Positions 55,739 to 63,984 of a DNA stretch of 64,000 nt are shown here, one piece after another. Numbering within the stretch: position 1 is the stretch's first letter; the number at the start of each line of letters is the position of its first letter. The notes under the pieces were generated by a model. It searched no databases. It saw only the letters and a program-made list of their open reading frames with translations, and was not told the DNA's origin. The position numbers and the translations under genes are program-made. Source of the DNA: Candidatus Sericytochromatia bacterium S15B-MN24 CBMW_12 (GTDB lineage Bacteria; Cyanobacteriota; Sericytochromatia; S15B-MN24; UBA4093); contig DAZV01000026.1 in the NCBI GenBank assembly GCA_002083825.1, positions 299,118-363,117 of the forward strand, in the 5' to 3' direction.

Positions 55739-56680
55739 TTAAGCTTGCGGGTCGCGCGCGACGAAAAGCAGGCATTCTTCGGAGCCCCCTTCGCCCACAC
55801 TGGGGTGGGGATGGGCGATCCGTCCTCGGTTCGCCAGCCAGGCGGGAGGGCTTCCCCAGAGCGGATCCAGCTCGTCGCGGCGGTACTGGACGACCCAGAG
55901 GGGGATCGGTTCGAGGTGGTCGAAGAGCGCGATGACCGCAGCTTGGTAATCTTCGGTCGTGCCGTAGAAGGGGTTCTCATCGTAGAAGGCCTTGAGATCG
56001 GCGACCGACGAGCCCTGCCACCATGCTTCCAGGAGCCAGTCGCGCATCTCGATGGCGACCCGCGGGCGGGGCAGGTAGAGGTAGCAAGCGTCGGCGTCGA
56101 CCGTTCGGGCATGATCGACCGAGTCTCCCAGCCAGAGGAGGTTTTCCTGCTGGTTGTCCCAGATCCACTGGTTGACGCGCTTCATGAAGAGACTGACGGC
56201 GGTCCCTCCGAGCAGGGGCGTCTGTCCCGTCTCGGCTCGGTCCAGCCAGTTGTTCATGACCCAGCTGACCGCCAGGAGGATCAGTTCCGAAGCGGGGGCG
56301 GGTAGCGCGTCGAGCTGGTCGCGCCAGAAGCCGAGCCAGGCAGCCTGTTTCTCGTCGAAGAAGCCGCGCTCCACCCAGGCGGCGAAGCGCGGATGATGGG
56401 CCAGGTTGGGGGCTTGCTCCGGGGTGAAGCGGGACATCTGGACGTCGGTGAGGTGGAGGGAGTTGTTTTCGATGAGGGCCTTGGATCTCGAGAAGGCGCC
56501 TTTGAGCCATTCGGAGCCCAAGACGCGAATTCCGAGGCGCTTGAACTCATAGAGTGAGCTGCCGGAGCCCATCAAGGGCTGATAGACGGAGCGGACTCCG
56601 TGCGGGGCCAGCCCTTCCCATGCCAGGCCCGTGAGGGGCGTCTTGGGCAGGGACTTGAGTTCGAATTCAGGACGTTTCAT
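55739..56680 (-). CDS. D12-class adenine methylase-like protein, degenerate active site
   Basis: Protein of 313 aa from ATG 56680; longer in-frame starts are less likely. The N-terminus VYQPLMGSGSSLYEFKRLG, followed by IRVLGSEW, resembles the SAM-binding motif of Dam/D12 methylases (EPFxGxGSxxxxL). At the place of the catalytic DPPY motif the sequence reads CYLYLPRPRVA. It may be an inactive relative or a distinct methyltransferase. The assignment is by motif only. It ends close to no recognisable terminator; a TATAAT at 56720-56715 may be its -10. Confidence 0.4.
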   Translation of the reverse strand: MKRPEFELKSLPKTPLTGLAWEGLAPHGVRSVYQPLMGSGSSLYEFKRLGIRVLGSEWLKGAFSRSKALIENNSLHLTDVQMSRFTPEQAPNLAHHPRFAAWVERGFFDEKQAAWLGFWRDQLDALPAPASELILLAVSWVMNNWLDRAETGQTPLLGGTAVSLFMKRVNQWIWDNQQENLLWLGDSVDHARTVDADACYLYLPRPRVAIEMRDWLLEAWWQGSSVADLKAFYDENPFYGTTEDYQAAVIALFDHLEPIPLWVVQYRRDELDPLWGSPPAWLANRGRIAHPHPSVGEGGSEECLLFVARDPQA

Positions 56681-56828
56681 GGCAGTTTCTCCGCGGGAGG
56701 CAAGGCTTTGGGCTATTATACCCATGCTAGCCGGGTTGGCGTCGTTCGAGCGATCGCATCGCGGGGACGAGGGTTGCGACCCGCCGTTTTCACCTCGCCC
56801 CCCAATAGGGCCCGCCAGGAGGATCCCC

Positions 56829-57368
56829 ATGGAAAGAGTCGATCCCGCCACCTTTCAGCTTCTCGACGATCTTCGGATCGATCCCAGTGCCTGGGTGGCT
56901 CCCAACGCCACCGTGATAGGCGCGGTCACGATCGGGCCCGGGTCCTCCGTTTTCTATCAGTCGGTTTTGCGAGGAGACATCGCTCCCATCCGGATAGGCG
57001 CCCAGACCAACATTCAGGATGGTTGCATCCTGCACGTGGGGTCCGAGGATCCCTGCATCCTGGGGGATCGGGTGAGCCTGGGGCATGGAGCCGTGGTTCA
57101 CGGCGCCACGGTCGAGGATGATTGTCTGATCGGCATGCGGGCGACCATTCTGAACGGGGCGGTGATCGGCAAGGGTTCGGTCGTAGGTGCGGGGGCGGTC
57201 GTTCCGGAGAAGATGATCGTTCCGCCGAACTCCCTGGTGGTGGGCATTCCGGCGAAGGTGGCGAAGCAGGTTCCCGCGGAACTCGGGCGCATCATCCGCC
57301 AGACCGCCGAGAACTACGTGGTATACGCCCAGGCCCATGGGCGGCGAGACACGGCGGCGCGCGACTAG
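56829..57368 (+). CDS. Gamma-class carbonic anhydrase-like protein
   Basis: Protein of 179 aa from ATG 56829 (AGGAGG upstream). A left-handed beta-helix of hexapeptide repeats with the three zinc-binding His positions (ILHVGSEDP, LGHGAVVHGA) and a C-terminal helix. The family hydrates CO2, though many members are untested or act as acyltransferase-like scaffolds. It converges with the methyltransferase gene 10 bp away. Confidence 0.85.
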   Translation: MERVDPATFQLLDDLRIDPSAWVAPNATVIGAVTIGPGSSVFYQSVLRGDIAPIRIGAQTNIQDGCILHVGSEDPCILGDRVSLGHGAVVHGATVEDDCLIGMRATILNGAVIGKGSVVGAGAVVPEKMIVPPNSLVVGIPAKVAKQVPAELGRIIRQTAENYVVYAQAHGRRDTAARD

Positions 57369-57378
57369 GTCGGGCCGC

Positions 57379-57957
57379 TCAGGTCGCCTTGGTCCCGATG
57401 AAGGCGTACTGGATGAGGGAGAAGGGGGCGAATCGCCCGGTGAACCCCGCTTCCTGGAGCATGGGACCGAGTTCGGTCCGGGGGAGGAAGCGGTGTCCCT
57501 GCTTGAACAGGTTTTCCCCCCAGGACAAGGCGGGACCCGCGAGGCCATCGGGATCGAAGTCCACCAGCACGAGCCGTCCACCTGGTTTCAGGACCCGGCG
57601 CATGGCCGCCAGTACGATGTTTTGAGGATCGAGCTGGTGCAGGGAGTCGGTGCAGAGCACGATATCGAAGCTCTCGGCCGGAAACGGCAGGCTATTGGCG
57701 GGACCGTGAATGGTCCGGAGGCGCGAATGGGAGGGGACCTGATTCAGCATCGCCTGGGAGGCGTCCAGTACCGTCAAGTGCGCTCGGCTGGCCTGCACGA
57801 TGGCATGGGCCACCGCCCCGGTTCCCCCCGCCACGTCCAGGATGTGCTCTTTGCCCTCGAGCCCCAACAGCGGGACGATCCGGGCGGGATTGACGAGCCA
57901 AGGATGGCTGAAACGGTTGTAGACCGGGGCGAGCAAGTCGAAAATCCATGGGGACAT
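57379..57957 (-). CDS. Class I SAM-dependent methyltransferase (UbiE-like)
   Basis: Protein of 192 aa from ATG 57957, six bases after GGAGG; GTG two codons earlier lies within the ribosome site. Motif I ILDVAGGTGAVAHAI, motif II SFDIVLCTDSLHQL and motif III RVLKPGGRLVLVDFDP are clear. The N-terminal FDLLAPVYNRF resembles UbiE/MenG-type enzymes. Substrate unknown; quinone or small-molecule methylation is possible. Confidence 0.8.
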   Translation of the reverse strand: MSPWIFDLLAPVYNRFSHPWLVNPARIVPLLGLEGKEHILDVAGGTGAVAHAIVQASRAHLTVLDASQAMLNQVPSHSRLRTIHGPANSLPFPAESFDIVLCTDSLHQLDPQNIVLAAMRRVLKPGGRLVLVDFDPDGLAGPALSWGENLFKQGHRFLPRTELGPMLQEAGFTGRFAPFSLIQYAFIGTKAT

Positions 57958-58099
57958 GGGCACCTCCTCTGGTCATGCTACGGCCACAACTTCGCGACTG
58001 CAACCGGGTTAACCCACTAAACTAATGTAAATTTCAGGCAAGCTTGCTCTTGGAGGGACTAAAATGGTCTTGTGGCCCAGAGCCCAGGAGGTGTTTCCG

Positions 58100-58246
58100 A
58101 TGAGTCTCGTCGTTTACCTTCAATTGATTGATACGGCGATCGCGCACGCCGATTCCCCCGAGTCGCGCGGTCTACTGATCGAATACAAGCAGTGCGTGGA
58201 ATCCGCCCTCGACGAAGAGTGGGCGGCCTTTCAGATGGCGGTGTAA
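58100..58246 (+). CDS. Small hypothetical protein, 48 residues
   Basis: ATG 58100 follows AGGAGG with an eight-base gap, a strong ribosome site; an in-frame start 36 bases upstream has none. The translation (MSLVVYLQLIDTAIAHADSP, ending EEWAAFQMAV) is a helical, acidic protein with no membrane segment. No family recognised. The second tiny gene begins four bases after its stop. The upstream gap holds the palindrome GGGTTAACCC (58006-58015). Confidence 0.6.
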   Translation: MSLVVYLQLIDTAIAHADSPESRGLLIEYKQCVESALDEEWAAFQMAV

Positions 58247-58249
58247 TTT

Positions 58250-58423
58250 ATGAATTCTCTACTGCCCAAGCGTCCCTCAGTGGGTACCGGCGATCTATCC
58301 GGTTTGGTGGATAGGCTCCTCGACGAGCGCCGCCCCATCAAAACCCCCGATTTCGACCAAACCCCGCCCCCTCTGGATCCCATCGAACGAATCAAAGCCC
58401 TCATTCGCAAGCCGAAGCCCTGA
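58250..58423 (+). CDS. Small hypothetical protein, 57 residues
   Basis: ATG to TGA frame of 57 codons four bases after the preceding small gene. Sequence is basic and proline-rich (RRPIKTPDFDQTPPPLDPIE) with a C-terminal helix ending KALIRKPKP. No clear ribosome site of its own, so translation would depend on coupling. A terminator follows. It may be real as a pair with its neighbour. Confidence 0.4.
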   Translation: MNSLLPKRPSVGTGDLSGLVDRLLDERRPIKTPDFDQTPPPLDPIERIKALIRKPKP

Positions 58424-58474
58424 AGACCCGTTTCCGATAATCAACGCCTAGAGGGATAGCTCTCTCCTCAGCAA

Positions 58475-58515
58475 GGCTCGTAACCGATTGCAGGTTACGG
58501 GCCCCTTATTTTTGC
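58475..58515 (+). terminator. Intrinsic terminator after the small-gene pair
   Basis: An 11-bp stem (58475-58485 with 58493-58503, one G-U pair) is followed by CCTTATTTTTG. It supports a separate short transcript carrying the two small genes. Confidence 0.8.
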
Positions 58516-58650
58516 TACCATGGAGAACGTGATACGAATTCCCCGTTGCCCCCCTACCCCCATTGCCCCGCAGCGCCGCATTGCTTATCCAGCCGCATTT
58601 CAAAGCCAGCCGCGGGCGCTGGGGAATGACACCCCGAAAGAAACCGTCGC

Positions 58651-59598
58651 ATGCCGAAACCCACCATCGTTTACATGGGCACCCCGGACTTCGCCGTCCC
58701 CACCCTGAAAGCCCTCCTCGAAGCCGGCTACCCGATTCCCGCCGTCTTCACCCAACCCGACCGGCCGGTCGGGCGCGGCCAGAAACTCGCCATGCCGCCC
58801 GTGAAGGCCCTGGCCCTCGAACACGGCATCCCGGTCATGCAGCCGGAGCGCCTCCGCGGAAACGCCGAGATGATCGCCCAACTTCGCGACCTCGCCCCGG
58901 ATCTCATCGTCGTGGTCGCCTTCGGGCAAATCCTCCCGCGCGAGGTGCTCGACATCCCGCGCCATGGCGCGATCAACGTCCACGCGTCGCTGCTGCCGCG
59001 TTACCGGGGGGCCGCCCCCATTCAATGGGCCCTGCTCAACGGCGACTCCGAGACCGGGGTCGATACCATGCTCATGGAAGAAGGTCTGGACACCGGCCCC
59101 ATCCTCCTGGAGACCAGAGTGCCCATCCCGGAAGACGAAACCAGCGAGTCCCTCACGCGCCGCCTCTCCGAGGCGGGAGCCCGCCTCCTGCTCGAAACCA
59201 TCCCCCGCTGGGTGGAAGGCGACATCACGCCTCGTCCACAGGCGGATGGCTCGGTTTACGCTCCCATGATCAAGAAGGAAATGGGCATCCTGGACTGGCA
59301 AAAGGATGCGCGATCGCTGCATAACCAGATCCGCGCCCTGCAGCCTTGGCCCGGAACCAGCACCCTTCTCGACGGGCAGATGCTCAAGATCGGAAACGCC
59401 CACGTGACGTCGGAGTCGGCGCAAGGGGCGGAGCCCGGCACGGTGCTGGCCCTGACCCCCGAGGGCTGGCATGTCGCCACCGGCGAGGGCGTCCTGCTCG
59501 TTACGTCGGTGCAGGTCCCCGGCAAGAAGCCCCAACCGGCGGCAGAGGTCGCTCGCGGCTGGCGCAGCATGCGCGTCGGTTCGCGCCTGGGAGTCTGA
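58651..59598 (+). CDS. fmt: Methionyl-tRNA formyltransferase
   Basis: Protein of 315 aa, full length. It has GTPDFAVPTLKALLEAG, the folate/catalytic block NVHASLLPRYRGAAPIQWA with Asn-His, and a C-terminal OB-fold domain (ALQPWPGTSTLLDG). It formylates initiator Met-tRNA using 10-formyl-THF. The usual partner def is not adjacent. The ribosome site is weak (GAAAGAAACC). Confidence 0.95.
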   Translation: MPKPTIVYMGTPDFAVPTLKALLEAGYPIPAVFTQPDRPVGRGQKLAMPPVKALALEHGIPVMQPERLRGNAEMIAQLRDLAPDLIVVVAFGQILPREVLDIPRHGAINVHASLLPRYRGAAPIQWALLNGDSETGVDTMLMEEGLDTGPILLETRVPIPEDETSESLTRRLSEAGARLLLETIPRWVEGDITPRPQADGSVYAPMIKKEMGILDWQKDARSLHNQIRALQPWPGTSTLLDGQMLKIGNAHVTSESAQGAEPGTVLALTPEGWHVATGEGVLLVTSVQVPGKKPQPAAEVARGWRSMRVGSRLGV

Positions 59599-59806
59599 AT
59601 TCGAGTCACAAAGCTTCAAGAACCCCGACCCCGATTGTTACGATTCGTGTAGGCCCGGGTAGACTGGTGCTAGAGGGGAGTTCGTCGCCCCTCGGCCGGC
59701 GCGCAGTGGTCAAAGTGACTTGCAGCTTTGTTGATCCGGGGTTTCTTTCTCACTGTTGACAAGGAGAAGCGCGCGCCGGCTAACTCTTCCGGAATAAAAG
59801 TTTGCA

Positions 59807-59842
59807 AATAAAATTGACAATTTTATTAATAAATCTTATACT
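59807..59842 (+). promoter_or_regulatory. Strong promoter with palindrome over the -35
   Basis: TTGACA (59814-59819), a 17-base spacer, and TATACT (59837-59842) make the best housekeeping promoter of the window. The inverted repeat AATAAAATT (59807-59815) and AATTTTATT (59819-59827) overlaps the -35 and is a candidate operator. The rest of the 303-bp gap from 59599 shows nothing else recognisable. Confidence 0.75.
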
Positions 59843-59901
59843 TCCCCTCAAGGAGCGAGAGAGGGTTTCCCGCCGTTCCTTGGGTGACAGGAGGAGCGCC
59901 T

Positions 59902-60300
59902 ATGCCGCGGATCTTAGTGGTCGACGATGACCCGAATTCACGCAAGATCATCGAGCTGATGCTCTCGAGTCAAGGCTACGCGCTGACGTTCGCGGAGAAT
60001 GGGCGAGACGCCGTTTCGAAGGCGCAGGCCGAGGAACCCGACCTCATCTTGATTGACGTCCTCATGCCCATCATGAACGGTCACGAGGCGACCCGTCACC
60101 TCAAGGCCGATCCTCGAACCCGGCAGATCCCGGTCGTCGCCCTGACGGCCCTGGCCTTTGAGTCGGATCGCCAGGAGGCCCTGTCGGTCGGTTGCAACGG
60201 CTATCTCTCCAAGCCCTTCACGCGACGTGAACTGCTCGAGGCGGTACTCGGCTTTCTCCCGTCCGACGCTGCCCCAGACGCTCGCCAAGCTCTCGCATAG
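59902..60300 (+). CDS. Single-domain response regulator
   Basis: Protein of 132 aa from ATG 59902 (GGAGGAG upstream); a start six codons earlier is inside the ribosome site. Receiver with Asp8-Asp9-Asp10, phospho-acceptor Asp52 (DLILIDVLMPIMNG) and Lys in YLSKPFTRREL. The sequence type resembles stand-alone DivK-like receivers. No kinase is adjacent. A strong promoter and a strong terminator make it monocistronic. Confidence 0.9.
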   Translation: MPRILVVDDDPNSRKIIELMLSSQGYALTFAENGRDAVSKAQAEEPDLILIDVLMPIMNGHEATRHLKADPRTRQIPVVALTALAFESDRQEALSVGCNGYLSKPFTRRELLEAVLGFLPSDAAPDARQALA

Positions 60301-60337
60301 CAAGAAGCCCCGCGGAAACTACCGCGGGGCTTCTTGC
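60300..60337. terminator. Perfect 16-bp bidirectional terminator
   Basis: Stem 60300-60315 with 60322-60337 and a 6-base loop, beginning on the last base of the response regulator stop. It lies 12 bases past folK on the other strand, so it can serve both converging genes. Its U-tracts are weak. Confidence 0.75.
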
Positions 60338-60349
60338 GAATGAGCTTGC

Positions 60350-60850
60350 TTACGTCTGGCCTTCCGCAACCATCGGCCGGAAAGCCGTCTTGTTCGGTTG
60401 GGTCTCGAGGAGGTCCGCCATCGACTGACCCAGGACCGGGTGAACCAGGTCGGGCGCGATCTCCGCGAGGGGAACCAGCACGAAGGTCCGGTCATGCATG
60501 CGGATATGCGGAATTTGCAGGCGGGTTTCCGAGATCAGTTCCTCGCCGTAGAACAGGATGTCGAGGTCGATGGTCCGGGGACCCCAGCGCATGGTGCGTT
60601 CGCGCTGCAACTGCTTTTCCATCCCTTGAAGGGCGTCGAGGAGAGGCATCGGCAGCAGGGCCGTCTCCATCTCGACGGCCGCGTTCACGAACCAACTCTG
60701 GTCCGGATACTCCAGGGGTTCGGTTTCGTAGAAGCTGGAAACCTTCTTGACCTCGATCAGCGGGTGCTTGTCGAGGAGTTCGATGGACCGCTTCAGGTAG
60801 TCCTCGCGATCGCCGACGTTCGATCCGAGTCCTAGGTAGACGGTAGGCAT
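60350..60850 (-). CDS. folK: 6-hydroxymethyl-dihydropterin pyrophosphokinase
   Basis: Protein of 166 aa from ATG 60850 (GAGG upstream); ATG three codons earlier is an alternative. Family motifs VYLGLGSNVGDRE, FYETEPLEYPDQSWFVNAA and RWGPRTIDLDIL are intact. It attaches pyrophosphate to the pterin for folate synthesis. Last gene of folP-folB-folK. Confidence 0.94.
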   Translation of the reverse strand: MPTVYLGLGSNVGDREDYLKRSIELLDKHPLIEVKKVSSFYETEPLEYPDQSWFVNAAVEMETALLPMPLLDALQGMEKQLQRERTMRWGPRTIDLDILFYGEELISETRLQIPHIRMHDRTFVLVPLAEIAPDLVHPVLGQSMADLLETQPNKTAFRPMVAEGQT

Positions 60851-60855
60851 TCCCC

Positions 60856-61218
60856 TCATCCTTTCTGACGCGTGATCTCGACCGAGACCCGCCCGCGAAC
60901 GCCCGGGTGCGGCACCCGTGGCTTCGCCACTTTCACCCTGACCCCCTGGGCCAGCGGCAACTTCAAGATCCGTTCGGCGATCGCCTCGGCCACCGCCTCG
61001 ATGAGCTGGCAGGGAGTGTCCTCCACCACCGCTCGGGCGATCGCTTCCAGCTCGACGTAGCTGATGCTGTCTTCCATCCGGTCGCTCAGACCCACCCGGC
61101 GCAAGTCGCAGTCCACCGACAGGTCCACCACGAGCGTCTGACCCAGCACGCGCTCCTCGGCGATCATGCCGTGGTAGCCGTAGGCCTCGATCCCCTCGAC
61201 GTGAATCCGGTCCGTCAT
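60856..61218 (-). CDS. folB: Dihydroneopterin aldolase
   Basis: Protein of 120 aa from ATG 61218, overlapping the folP stop by four bases (ATGA). It shows GIEAYGYHGMIAEERVLGQ, the catalytic-region ISYVELEAIA, and the C-terminal VKVAKPRVPHPG. It makes 6-hydroxymethyl-dihydropterin, the FolK substrate. Confidence 0.93.
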   Translation of the reverse strand: MTDRIHVEGIEAYGYHGMIAEERVLGQTLVVDLSVDCDLRRVGLSDRMEDSISYVELEAIARAVVEDTPCQLIEAVAEAIAERILKLPLAQGVRVKVAKPRVPHPGVRGRVSVEITRQKG

Positions 61219-62081
61219 TGTTTCCCCCGCACGATGGCATCGGCCACCCGGACGGTGCGCGACGCTTCCTTCACGTCGTGCACCCTCACCACGTCCACGC
61301 CCTGGCTGACGGCCAGAGCCACGGTGGCCATGGTGCCTTCCACCCGCTCGTTCACGGGCAGGCCCAGGAGGTTTCCGATGAAGCCCTTCCGCGAGGTGCC
61401 GAGTAGCATCGGGCATCCTGCGACGTGAAGCCGATTCAGGTGCCGCAGCAGCGCGAGGTTGTGTTCCTGGGTCTTGCCGAAGCCGATTCCCGGGTCGACC
61501 ATGACTTGCACGCCCATGTCCCGAGCGTGGCGGGCGGCCGCTTCGAGTGCCTCGCGGACCTCGCTCACGACGTCCGCGTAGCGGGGATCGCGCTGCATGG
61601 TCTGCGGCGTGCCTTGCATGTGCATGGCGATGACGGGGGCTTGGTGGCGCTTGGCCACCGCGAGCATCTCGGGATCGCGTAACCCGCTGATGTCGTTGAT
61701 GAGTGCCGCTCCCGCGTGGAGGGCGCGATCGGCGACTTCCGGCTTGAAGGTATCAACCGAGAGAACGATCCCCTTGTCGGCGAGGGCGCGAACCACGGGA
61801 AGGATTCGTTCCAGTTCGACCTGGGCGGTGACGCCTTCGCAGCCGGGTCGGGTGGATTCGCCGCCGACGTCGATGAGGTCGGCTCCGTCGGCGATCATGC
61901 GCAGGGCGTGGGCGATCGCCGCCTCGGGATCCAGCCGTCCCCCGTCCGAGAAGGAGTCGGGGGTGACGTTGAGGATCCCCATCACGTAGGTGCGCGCACC
62001 CCAGTCGAACTCCCGGCCCGCGAGCCTCCAGGGCTCGGGCTTGGGGAAGCGTTTTTTGGTTTCGGGTACTAGCAGCGGCAT
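61215..62081 (-). CDS. folP: Dihydropteroate synthase
   Basis: Protein of 288 aa. Signature MGILNVTPDSFSDGG, pyrophosphate site GGESTRPG, DISGLRDPEM, and the closing block GTSRKGFIG are intact. It joins the pterin to p-aminobenzoate. First gene of the three-gene folate operon, with an extended -10 about 60 bases upstream. Confidence 0.96.
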   Translation of the reverse strand: MPLLVPETKKRFPKPEPWRLAGREFDWGARTYVMGILNVTPDSFSDGGRLDPEAAIAHALRMIADGADLIDVGGESTRPGCEGVTAQVELERILPVVRALADKGIVLSVDTFKPEVADRALHAGAALINDISGLRDPEMLAVAKRHQAPVIAMHMQGTPQTMQRDPRYADVVSEVREALEAAARHARDMGVQVMVDPGIGFGKTQEHNLALLRHLNRLHVAGCPMLLGTSRKGFIGNLLGLPVNERVEGTMATVALAVSQGVDVVRVHDVKEASRTVRVADAIVRGKQ

Positions 62082-62137
62082 ACGGGCCCTCGGAATCGTC
62101 TCAAAACCGGTCCTGGCGCCAAAGTTTAAGTGGCCCT

Positions 62138-62146
62138 ATTATAGCA
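62138..62146 (-). promoter_or_regulatory. folPBK promoter, extended -10
   Basis: Minus strand TGCTATAAT (62146-62138) is a perfect extended -10. No good -35 is seen, as expected for this promoter class. The leader would be about 50 bases. Confidence 0.6.
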
Positions 62147-62177
62147 CTGCTTTTGCGAGTGGCAGTGACTGACACAC

Positions 62178-62210
62178 AAAAGCCCGCCGAGTCGAACGCG
62201 GCGGGCTTTT
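62178..62210 (-). terminator. hisS terminator
   Basis: A perfect 12-bp stem (62178-62189 with 62199-62210) has a GC core and A/T ends; the minus-strand 3' arm ends GGGCTTTTGTGTG. It begins 6 bases past the hisS stop. Confidence 0.85.
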
Positions 62211-62216
62211 GCAATC

Positions 62217-63560
62217 CTACATGTCGCCTCGGTGGACGACAGGGGGGGGTTGCAATCCTGATTCCTCAGCCGGGTTCGATAGGTGTGCACCGCCGGCTTC
62301 CGTTAGTTGCATGCCGGAGCGCACGCCCTCTGCGCTGAGGGGAACCAGCTTCTCGGAACGGTTTGACAGGTTCTTGATCCGGATCTGCCCCTCGGCGAGT
62401 TCCGAGTCGCCCAGAATCCCGATATGGCTTGCCTTGAGCCGCTCGGCCTGGGCGAACTGCTTGTCGAGCTTGCGCTTGGCGTAGCTGAGCTCGACGCTCA
62501 ATCCTTCCCTACGCAGGTCGTGCGCCAGCTTGAAGCCCGCTCTATCGGCCTCGGCTCCCATGGTGACGAGATACAAGTCGACCGCAGTCTCTGCAACACT
62601 GTCGGCCAGAAGGATTGCCAGGCGCTCCATGCCGAATGCCCAGCCGACAGCGGGAGTTGGAGGGCCTCCGAGCTCTTCGACGAGGCCATCGTAGCGTCCG
62701 CCGGCGCAGACCGTGTTCTGGGAGCCCAGTTTCTCGGTGGCGACGATCTCGAAGACGGTGCGGGTGTAGTAGTCGAGTCCCCGGACCAGCCGCGGGTTGA
62801 GGGAATACCGGATGCCGACCGCGTCGAGGTAGCCCAGGACGGCGCCCTGGTGTTCGTGGCAGCCTTCGCAAAGCACGTCCTGGAGGCTGGGAGCACCGGC
62901 ATTGATTTCCCGGCACGCGGGCACTTTGCAGTCGAGAACGCGCAAGGGGTTGCCGGCCATGCGGTCCAGGCAGGTTTCGCAATAGCCGCTTTTGCGGCTC
63001 TCGAAGAACTCGACCAGCTTCTCGCGGTAGAGAGGGCGGCACTCAGAGCAGCCGAGGCTGTTGAGCTGGACCTCAAGGCCTTCGACGCCCAGGTCGTGGA
63101 AGAGGTCGATGGCGAGGGTGATCACTTCGGCATCGAGCTTGGGCTCAGCGGATCCCAGCGCCTCGACCCCAATCTGATGAAACTGGCGCTGGCGGCCGGC
63201 CTGCGGACGCTCGTAGCGGAACATGGCTCCGCCGTACCAGAGCTTCACGGGCAGGGGGCGGGAGCTTCCGAGCTTGCCTTGGAGGTAGGCGCGGACGACG
63301 CCGGCAGTGCCTTCGGGGCGGAGCGTCAGGGAGCGCTCGCCCCGATCGGTGAAGGTGTACATCTCCTTGGAGACGATATCGGTGGCTTCGCCCACGCCGC
63401 GAGTGAAGAGTTCCGTCGCCTCGAAGATCGGCGTGCGGATTTCCTGGTAGCGGTAGTTCTCGAAGAAGTGGCGGGATCTCTCTTCGATGTGCTGCCAAAG
63501 CGTGGATTCGGGGGGCAGGACGTCGTGCGTCCCGCGTTGGGCGGTGATTGGGCTGGCCAA
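62217..63560 (-). CDS. hisS: Histidyl-tRNA synthetase
   Basis: Protein of 447 aa from TTG 63560, six bases after AAGGAG. Class II motif 2 (LTLRPEGTAGVVRAYLQGKL), HisA block (RGLDYYTRTVFEIV), motif 3 (GWAFGMERLAILL) and an anticodon-binding C-domain are all present. A short extension follows the anticodon domain. It charges tRNA-His. Confidence 0.96.
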   Translation of the reverse strand: MASPITAQRGTHDVLPPESTLWQHIEERSRHFFENYRYQEIRTPIFEATELFTRGVGEATDIVSKEMYTFTDRGERSLTLRPEGTAGVVRAYLQGKLGSSRPLPVKLWYGGAMFRYERPQAGRQRQFHQIGVEALGSAEPKLDAEVITLAIDLFHDLGVEGLEVQLNSLGCSECRPLYREKLVEFFESRKSGYCETCLDRMAGNPLRVLDCKVPACREINAGAPSLQDVLCEGCHEHQGAVLGYLDAVGIRYSLNPRLVRGLDYYTRTVFEIVATEKLGSQNTVCAGGRYDGLVEELGGPPTPAVGWAFGMERLAILLADSVAETAVDLYLVTMGAEADRAGFKLAHDLRREGLSVELSYAKRKLDKQFAQAERLKASHIGILGDSELAEGQIRIKNLSNRSEKLVPLSAEGVRSGMQLTEAGGAHLSNPAEESGLQPPPVVHRGDM

Positions 63561-63588
63561 GATTATCTCCTTACTGAGGGTTTAGCCC

Positions 63589-63617
63589 ATCATAGCAAGC
63601 GCGATTGCTGGGGGCAA
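63589..63617 (-). promoter_or_regulatory. hisS promoter
   Basis: Minus strand: TTGCCC (63617-63612), a 17-base spacer, and TATGAT (63594-63589). The leader is about 20 bases. Confidence 0.65.
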
Positions 63618-63724
63618 TCGACAGGATTCTACCGCGTGGATGCAATTCGACGCGCTGGTAATTGCTGGCACAGCGCATGGGTAGCTGTCTATTATTATGA
63701 ACGCCATGGCTTCGCCGTACATAG

Positions 63725-63775
63725 CCTTTAGCCGCATTTTATTGCCTTTATCCGCATTTTATTGCCTTTAGCCGC
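63725..63775. repeat. 20-bp tandem repeat
   Basis: The unit CCTTTAGCCGCATTTTATTG (63725-63744) is repeated at 63745-63764 with one change (G to T) and begins a third time at 63765 before diverging. AT-rich beside GC-rich sequence. No gene was recognised from 63618 to the window end. Confidence 0.85.
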
Positions 63776-63821
63776 GGGCGCTCCCCCCCATGCATAGCCC
63801 GTTAGCCGCAGGCGCTCCCCC
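63768..63821. repeat. 21-bp direct repeat pair
   Basis: Copies at 63768-63788 and 63801-63821 differ by one base and are spaced 33 bases start to start. Both begin TTAGCCGC, shared with the 20-bp repeat, so the two families are interleaved. Confidence 0.8.
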
Positions 63822-63945
63822 CGTCGTACATGGTCTCGCAGGCCCAACGGGGGATGGGTTAGCGGAAGTTGAGATGGCAAGGAGCATCGGGGGGCGCCAA
63901 ACCCCATGATTGGGACTCGAAGGGGGCTGTGAGCGAGAAAGCGTT

Positions 63946-63984
63946 CGATTCTGAGGGCCGCGTAGCGGCGGGCCCCCAGAATCG
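63946..63984. repeat. Large imperfect palindrome
   Basis: CGATTCTGAGGGCC pairs with the segment ending CAGAATCG, and an inner CCGC-gta-GCGG hairpin sits at the tip (58-61 with 65-68 of 639xx). Flanking sequence (CTGTGAGCGAG on the left, CGAACGAGCCACA on the right) suggests the symmetry continues past the window end. It could be a dispersed palindromic repeat or a terminator of the next gene. Confidence 0.6.

Noticed and set aside
62424..63731. 435-codon + frame antisense to hisS
   Set aside because: Shadow of hisS; no start signals and no family match.
63725..63821. Possible CRISPR array
   Set aside because: Repeat units are adjacent or overlapping, with no unique spacers of constant length and no cas genes.
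63909..63925. T-arm-like sequence suggesting a tRNA
   Set aside because: No acceptor stem or cloverleaf could be formed around it.
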